IMG/VR virus record: IMGVR_UViG_3300012944_000042
Coordinates: 1-33,381 of that record
DNA from: a virus
Strand: one strand, 5' to 3'
Length of the DNA: 33,381 nt
The translations under genes and the position numbers were made by a program. Position 1 is the first letter of the stretch; each line of letters starts with the position of its first letter. The notes below the pieces were generated by a model. It ran no database searches and was not told the DNA's origin. It saw only the letters and a list, made by a program, of their open reading frames with translations. This document shows positions 29,901 through 33,381 of the stretch, piece by piece.

Positions 29901-30673
29901 CGCCCACCAACATGCTCGCCGTGGGCGACAACGGAGGGATTCGGGTCACGTGGCAGGGCGCCTACGGATTCATCGATTCATTCAATGTATACCGCACCAT
30001 CGCGGGAGTCGAGACGTTGGTCGCCAACGTGAACGCACCGCTCTACATCGACACATCCACAACGCCAGGGGTGTCCGTATCCTATCGCGTGCGCGCGCTA
30101 TGGGGCACCGCGCTCGGCAACTTCAGCGGCTCGGCAACGGGCACCGCGCTCGCCGCAACGGCAACGTTCGTCTCGAGGGACAACACGCACCAGGGTTCGT
30201 GGCACGGCATCTACGGAGCGATCGGCAACTACATCATCGGCGACACGAATAACCTTGGCTCGAACATCGACTTCTCGACCATCGTCGGCACGGTGCAAGG
30301 CGTCATCGCCTCTCCGAGTTCGAACCCCATCGCGCTCGAGAACCCGGGCAATACCACGAGGGAGCTCAATCAGCTCTACAACTTCACGTTCACCCCGTCG
30401 TTCTCGTTCCTTCCCCCCGAGATCGAGATCAAGATCAAGGACGGTTCGACGAAACAGCTTGCCATGTACTTCGTGTGCAACGGCAATAGCACCGTCTCCC
30501 AGACGGTCGAGATCCGGGATGCCGTGACCAACATCATCAAGGATACGCGCACGCTGGCGGCCCCCTACGATCAGGGTTCGTGGATGGTGTACAACGTGTC
30601 CGGGCACCTGAAGATCCGCTGCGTGAACATCGGCGGCAACATCGCCAACTTCAACGGATTCTTTATCGCCTGA
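26981..30673 (+). CDS. Large adhesin-like structural protein with beta-propeller and FN3 domains (1230 aa)
   Basis: A short N-terminal anchor is followed by ten consecutive Gly (residues 20-29). Then comes a concanavalin-type lectin domain (about 95-255: GDVEFVCRFS, GLAIREGFG, AYWARDGINWMALG). A long NHL/beta-propeller-like middle follows, with repeats such as GPIAVDSRGDLWII and GLDNAGNVYVACDG. An EF-hand-like Ca site, DTNGDGIDTGGE, lies near 706-718. A fibronectin III domain (about 970-1040) precedes a beta-rich C-terminus. It is the largest protein here, probably a tail or capsid fibre or receptor-binding protein. The start overlaps the upstream stop (TAATG). Confidence 0.75.
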   Translation: MSIQDSVEVIINGTLGSQSGGGGGGGGGGVVPNFQPMQIGATPTAGQQASLIGFGPNMLITMTGAGTGKPNQYYTNINGYNPDQYNFFNVPFFGDVEFVCRFSTGALTARQQVGLAIREGFGVSDRDVAVFYSPAANNASAPGDSTPRSVVHQSTRLTTSTDPLVNTPTRVCPHIPNPDLAGFIWFKLQRIGGDIGAYWARDGINWMALGLFGVPEFVSGSIYRIGLFVASNSQSVAASTTVDNIYIGPLRLEFESSWVGNTYSRASSGTSRNLTDSWVSLNAQCMYVHPVSGVSYVGAQTDEAGQSCKAYKADGTIFRGLNDGTLITNGNHTKEGGITGDGTNVYIYSEEKNLSSVVGKYVRALVASTGSWTYDFTFTNTFGAGGCTGLACSSPATHELYASDLTGNRILVFDTVTHAELPGRAFSFTQGRPGPIAVDSRGDLWIIQEGVTSPMLHQYATTLTTSIRCYTKAGVDTGKVITSTAVPFPTHVHISPIADELWVCDGAVDSNIKIFTGLATTPVLNRTFGQTGGIWSGSNPGLVYDPAAGFHRRFYGLTSVGLDNAGNVYVACDGSGTDLRKFNTSGFLTWQLNADNDAFAVGDIDPTALDYMGRMKHYTLDLSKTAPGSEWAYKGYTHNPFRANTDPRTPTAGATLIRTLGGTRFMYFNDEGNFRIVIYRFVGETAIPCGSVKTVSGSPGTTTLWLDTNGDGIDTGGEETTHASPFNSSGGLSIMFFDVDELGDIWWNLGPGIMHLAYQGVGGAGQALYSLSGAGYEEIAWPTPFTFIGSAIARGIRYDQPNDAMYLCGNTQTITAPNGFSQFPNAGIVVARYDNWSTTKLTNPTPRYMTELPQTTPSIQTDDNMVVQRPYVNSGSPIYPFCKAFAAGEDYFMAVEEFAKIRVFDAKTGNHVYSINPGPEVNASMAFVDPIVFRIRKNGSEYLILSEASGYQAKQPLYRWTPQRLNLLNASPGTPTNMLAVGDNGGIRVTWQGAYGFIDSFNVYRTIAGVETLVANVNAPLYIDTSTTPGVSVSYRVRALWGTALGNFSGSATGTALAATATFVSRDNTHQGSWHGIYGAIGNYIIGDTNNLGSNIDFSTIVGTVQGVIASPSSNPIALENPGNTTRELNQLYNFTFTPSFSFLPPEIEIKIKDGSTKQLAMYFVCNGNSTVSQTVEIRDAVTNIIKDTRTLAAPYDQGSWMVYNVSGHLKIRCVNIGGNIANFNGFFIA

Positions 30674-30819
30674 TCTATCGGGGCTGGACATTTTATACCG
30701 TAGGGTGCCACGTGAAATGTAGCGCTCACTCCAGTGTCAAGCCACCTCTTCATTACTAGGCGACCGTTGACGTAGACGAAGACCTCATTGCCCACGGTTA
30801 CGGAGAATGTGGCGTTCAC
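30571..30819 (-). CDS. Hypothetical protein on the minus strand (82 aa), overlapping the adhesin 3' end
   Basis: A GTG at 30819 follows the lipoprotein gene by 13 bases and has TAGGGG seven bases upstream. The first half reads like a beta-sandwich (NATFSVTVGNEVFVYVNGRLVMKRWLDTGVSATFHVAPYG). The last third is antisense to the adhesin gene end and may be just read-through. I think the gene is real but may be truncated by recombination. No family is recognised. Confidence 0.45.
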   Translation of the reverse strand: MNATFSVTVGNEVFVYVNGRLVMKRWLDTGVSATFHVAPYGIKCPAPIDQAIKNPLKLAMLPPMFTQRIFRCPDTLYTIHEP

Positions 30820-30832
30820 TTCACGCCCCTAT

Positions 30833-31465
30833 TCACCGCGAAACCCACGAGAATACGATCTGCGTCGCGCGCGCGGCCGCGCAGTCAAAGTAGGCGGCAT
30901 CGTCCGTGACGATGGGGAGCTGCGCGCATGCGGGGCCCTTGCCGACCGAGTAGGCCACGACTTCATGGGACAACGCCTCGGCGCCGCGTCCCGGGAAAGG
31001 CTGCACCGCTACGCCGTCGGCGCACATGACGAGGTAATCGTGGCGAGCTGCGGCGGGCGCCGGCGCGGAGGCATCGGCCAGCGTGAACGTCACCTCGATG
31101 AACCCGTGATAGGCAAAGTCCGCACCTTCATCCGCGCACTTGACGGAGATTGTGTGTCCGTCGATGACGGCGTCCAAGGAGCGATCGTCCCCCGAGGGAA
31201 TCGCCGTCGAGCCCCGGCCGGTCACGGTCACGCGCGCCGCGATCTCCTGCTGAGTCAGCTCAGGGTATTCATTCTGCGCCGACCAGACGGAAGATCCGTC
31301 CTCGTTGTAATGCACTCGGTTGCAGAGCGAACCGAACTCGTGGATAACCACGGGGGGCGCGGCGGCATCCGCCGGCGGCGGGGGGTCGTTCGTAAACACT
31401 TCGCCCGCACAACCCAGGACCAAAGAGGAAAGAAAAACAGACGAGGCAATGATGAGCGTTTTCAT
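30833..31465 (-). CDS. Lipoprotein (210 aa), probable moron
   Basis: The N-terminus is a lipoprotein signal (MKTLIIASSVFLSSLVLGC, Cys19), followed by a Pro/Ala-rich linker and a beta-rich domain with four further Cys. It points against the neighbouring structural genes. A sigma-70-type box pair lies upstream: TTGACA (31499-31494) and TACGAT (31477-31472), spacer 16, just 6 bases from the ATG. These are hallmarks of a moron expressed on its own, often a surface or superinfection-exclusion protein. The family is unknown. Confidence 0.72.
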   Translation of the reverse strand: MKTLIIASSVFLSSLVLGCAGEVFTNDPPPPADAAAPPVVIHEFGSLCNRVHYNEDGSSVWSAQNEYPELTQQEIAARVTVTGRGSTAIPSGDDRSLDAVIDGHTISVKCADEGADFAYHGFIEVTFTLADASAPAPAAARHDYLVMCADGVAVQPFPGRGAEALSHEVVAYSVGKGPACAQLPIVTDDAAYFDCAAARATQIVFSWVSR

Positions 31466-31471
31466 TCCCTG

Positions 31472-31499
31472 ATCGTAACCCAGGGACGGGACCTGTCAA
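31472..31499 (-). promoter_or_regulatory. Sigma-70-type promoter for the lipoprotein gene
   Basis: A perfect TTGACA and TACGAT (4 of 6 to TATAAT) with a 16-base spacer, on the minus strand. The likely start falls at or next to the ATG at 31465, so the mRNA would be almost leaderless. It overlaps the stop of the BNR protein gene. Confidence 0.5.
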
Positions 31500-32761
31500 G
31501 TGATCGGCAGACGAAGTCCGCACGCACCGTTCGACCAGGCCAGCTTCACTGCATGGTTGGCCATCAGCCGCGCGCCGCCAGCGGAGAGAACGTTCCGGTT
31601 CGGATCCACGCCGCCGGTCGCCACGGGGAGGGAGAGGTCGCTCGGACGCCATGTCGCGCCATCGTCCGTGGAATAAAGCACGGTCATCCGCTCATTCGCC
31701 AGCCCGACCTCGCGCGCGACGAGCGCAACCCAGACAGCGCCGAGGCTTGAGATGTCGTAAATTTCCCAGTTGGGATAAGCGGGCTGGGCCTTCACGGTCC
31801 AGGTGAGTCCGTCGGGGCTCGTCCAGAAGTTCAGCTGATTCGCGCTGCCTCCCACGAAGAGCGCCCCGAACATCCAGAGCCCCTGCGTCGCATTGTAGTG
31901 CACGGCCTTGGGCACGAAGTTGGTCGTAATCGGCAGGGTCGTTCGGAGCGTGAACGTCGTCCCATCGTCCGTCGTCATGTAGTTCACACCCATGGCTGCG
32001 TTCTTCGGGATGAATACCGCGCGCGTGGGGGAGGCATCCGCGGACCAGTCGTGGATCGAATTGACCGTGCCGGGAATGCTGGCCGTCAGATCTGTCCAAG
32101 CGGCCGTGCCCGTGGACTTGATGAGATGGGAGCCGATGCCGGACTCGCGCCCCGCGGCCAGGAAGACGGAGCCACTCGCGAGCCAGACGACGTCCCGGTA
32201 GAAGACGGTGTGTCCGGAGATGCCCGCGGTCGTGTTCGAGAAGGTGCTCGGGCTCGAGGCAGGGAGCCAATAGGCCTTGTTGCTCGCCCCGTCGACGCCC
32301 ACCACGAGGCCCGCGGGGTTCGACCCAACGACCGGCTTGTTCGTCGGGGTGCTCGACCAGGAAGTAGAGACCCAGACCTGCCCCCCGTCGTAGGAGATCC
32401 AAGGAAGGTCGCCGCCGCCGGTGCTCGCCGAGGCAATCCACCGGTGATTCACGGTGTCATAGGTCGGACCGAACACGTTGTTGAACGTCGGTTCCTGCGT
32501 CCAATTGATGACGTCGGCTTGCCCGAGCCCGTCGGCGAGTGTCCCGAAGTAGGTCTTCGCCGAGGTATCCGTGCCGAACGTGTCGAAGAAGAGCTTGTTG
32601 AAGTATTCCGCCGCGGCGCCGGACCCCGGCACGAAGCCTCCCGCGGGCGAGGCAAAGGCTACCTTGATCGGCTGGCCGGACCAGGGCGCGCCGCCGGCCG
32701 GATAGTTCGTGTTCGTGGCCCACGTCGGGACGGTATAAGACGCTGCGGAAGGCCTCGACAT
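31496..32761 (-). CDS. BNR/Asp-box repeat protein, probable receptor-binding or sialidase-like fibre (421 aa)
   Basis: The protein shows repeated Asp-box motifs (S/T-x-D-x-G-x-x-W): SYDGGQVW near 123, TTDDGTTF 263-270, TSPDGLTW 314-321 and STDDGATW 364-371. These form the loops of a six-bladed beta-propeller of the sialidase/BNR type. The N-terminal 60 residues are Pro/Gly/Ala-rich, suitable as an attachment region. There is no signal peptide. The catalytic Arg triad of sialidases is not clearly seen, so binding is likelier than cleavage. The ATG at 32761 has the GCTTCAT element exactly 7 bases upstream and no Shine-Dalgarno site. It is divergent from the holin genes. Confidence 0.72.
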   Translation of the reverse strand: MSRPSAASYTVPTWATNTNYPAGGAPWSGQPIKVAFASPAGGFVPGSGAAAEYFNKLFFDTFGTDTSAKTYFGTLADGLGQADVINWTQEPTFNNVFGPTYDTVNHRWIASASTGGGDLPWISYDGGQVWVSTSWSSTPTNKPVVGSNPAGLVVGVDGASNKAYWLPASSPSTFSNTTAGISGHTVFYRDVVWLASGSVFLAAGRESGIGSHLIKSTGTAAWTDLTASIPGTVNSIHDWSADASPTRAVFIPKNAAMGVNYMTTDDGTTFTLRTTLPITTNFVPKAVHYNATQGLWMFGALFVGGSANQLNFWTSPDGLTWTVKAQPAYPNWEIYDISSLGAVWVALVAREVGLANERMTVLYSTDDGATWRPSDLSLPVATGGVDPNRNVLSAGGARLMANHAVKLAWSNGACGLRLPIT

Positions 32762-32793
32762 AGGGAGAATGAAGCAGCTGCTTCATTCGGGAC
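32762..32793. promoter_or_regulatory. Back-to-back GCTTCAT elements forming a perfect 22-bp palindrome
   Basis: GAATGAAGCAG (32767-32777) and CTGCTTCATTC (32778-32788) are exact reverse complements with no spacer. Each strand carries GCTTCAT exactly 7 bases before a start codon: ATG 32794 on plus, ATG 32761 on minus. The palindrome could also be a binding site for a dimeric regulator. Confidence 0.65.
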
Positions 32794-33030
32794 ATGCCGG
32801 CCGAGGTAGCAACAATCGTCACCGTGCTCGGTTCCGTGTTCGGAGCCGTGTGGTTTTTGAGCTGGAAGATGAGCTCCTTGACATCAAGTGACGGGAACAT
32901 GAAGGCGGACATCGCCCAATTGACCGTCGATGTCGGAATGCTCAAGACGGACATGGCCTCCGTAAAAACCATCCTGCAGCCGGAACGGATATCCGCTACC
33001 CCCCACCCTCGTAAGAGACCTCGTCGATGA
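32794..33030 (+). CDS. XhlA-like membrane and coiled-coil protein (78 aa)
   Basis: One N-terminal transmembrane helix (VATIVTVLGSVFGAVWFLSW) is followed by a charged heptad-like helix (NMKADIAQLTVDVGMLKTDMASVKTIL) and a basic tail ending RKRPRR. This resembles XhlA-type or holin-associated lysis proteins. The start is set by the GCTTCAT element. The stop overlaps the next start (ATGA). Confidence 0.6.
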   Translation: MPAEVATIVTVLGSVFGAVWFLSWKMSSLTSSDGNMKADIAQLTVDVGMLKTDMASVKTILQPERISATPHPRKRPRR

Positions 33031-33263
33031 AACTTTCCCCCACGTTGTTCGTTACCGCTGTCCTCGGCCTCGTTGCCGCGCTGATCGTGGCGTTCCTTTT
33101 CCTGGGGACGAATGCGGGCATGGTTGCCGGTGTTGTCACGACTCTTCTCGCCGCGGTCATCAAGCTCGGCACTGGCGAAGATGCTCGCCTACCTTCCCCC
33201 GTGCCGGTCGAAGCGGCCAGCGCGAAACCCGATCTGAAGATCATTGCTGGAGGCCAGCCATGA
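33027..33263 (+). CDS. Holin-like membrane protein (78 aa)
   Basis: Two membrane spans (LFVTAVLGLVAALIVAFLFLG and GMVAGVVTTLLAAVIKLG) with a short connecting loop, then a Pro/Ala-rich soluble tail. Size and layout match small holins. Overlaps on both sides (ATGA) put it in a lysis cassette. Confidence 0.62.
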   Translation: MKLSPTLFVTAVLGLVAALIVAFLFLGTNAGMVAGVVTTLLAAVIKLGTGEDARLPSPVPVEAASAKPDLKIIAGGQP

Positions 33264-33381
33264 AGTTTGCCGTCCTTTGCCTCGCCCTCTGCGCGTGCGG
33301 CTCCTCGTTTACCCCGCAAGATGCGGTCGATGTGAGCACCCGCGTCAAGGTGCTGGACACCTGCGAAGACCAGGCGCGCGA
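33260..33381 (+). CDS. Lipoprotein, partial (possible outer-membrane spanin)
   Basis: The ATG at 33260 overlaps the holin-like stop (ATGA) and the frame stays open to the edge (40 codons). The N-terminus MKFAVLCLALCAC is a short lipoprotein signal, followed by GSSFTPQDAVDVSTRVKVLDTCEDQAR. A lipoprotein right after a holin suggests a spanin subunit, but the rest of the protein is outside the window. Confidence 0.6.
   Translation, partial: MKFAVLCLALCACGSSFTPQDAVDVSTRVKVLDTCEDQAR

Noticed and set aside
30788-31750. Plus-strand frame of 320 codons opposite the lipoprotein
   Set aside because: Arg/Gly/Asp-rich shadow; the minus strand has a signal peptide, lipobox and promoter.
1-33381. CRISPR arrays, insertion sequences, rRNA, integrase
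   Set aside because: I looked for regular spaced repeats, transposase motifs, rRNA-like stretches and tyrosine/serine recombinase signatures and saw none.

Overview
The window is a GC-rich piece of a tailed double-stranded DNA phage (Caudoviricetes). The evidence is a large terminase, a DUF2184-type major capsid protein, a DUF2213 prohead protein, neck proteins, fibres and a lysis cassette beside a complete replication set. It is open at both ends: a minus-strand gene runs off the left edge and a plus-strand lipoprotein gene off the right. No portal, tape measure, tail tube, integrase or lysin is visible, so more genome lies outside. The host is unknown; GC-rich codon use, Shine-Dalgarno sites and several lipoprotein signals suggest a GC-rich, probably Gram-negative bacterium.

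Left arm (1-17159, all minus strand): one tightly tiled operon whose head is at 17159. In transcription order it encodes a Cas4-like Fe-S nuclease, an SF2 helicase, a small lipoprotein and an OB-like acidic protein. A structured RNA block with a tRNA-like element follows. Next come many small proteins, a family A DNA polymerase, a frame-disrupted HNH nuclease, a dATP/dGTP diphosphohydrolase-like protein, small membrane proteins, an HExxH protein, a deoxyribonucleotidase, a metallophosphoesterase, a sigma-70-like factor, TerL and a Dam-type methyltransferase. Nearly every junction is a 4-base ATGA or GTGA overlap. Recording these overlaps recovers several real genes shorter than 60 codons.

Right arm (17258-33381, mainly plus strand): a primase-helicase with a strong terminator, then a 500-base non-coding region with an AT tract and palindromic repeats that looks like a replication origin. 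After it come the DUF2213 protein with an apparent nested scaffold gene, a cement-like protein, the capsid protein and a second terminator. Fibre or structural proteins, neck proteins and a 1230-residue adhesin-like protein follow. A minus-strand island (30571-32761) carries a BNR-repeat protein, a lipoprotein and a small protein. Holin-like and spanin-like genes finish the window.

The most unusual signal is a conserved element, GCTTCAT (often TGCTTCATTCG), lying exactly 7 bases (once 8) upstream of seven right-arm start codons that lack Shine-Dalgarno sites. The same heptamer occurs on both strands of the divergent region 17160-17257, where the genes do have Shine-Dalgarno sites. It may be a phage-specific -10 element that makes leaderless mRNAs, possibly read by the phage's own sigma factor.
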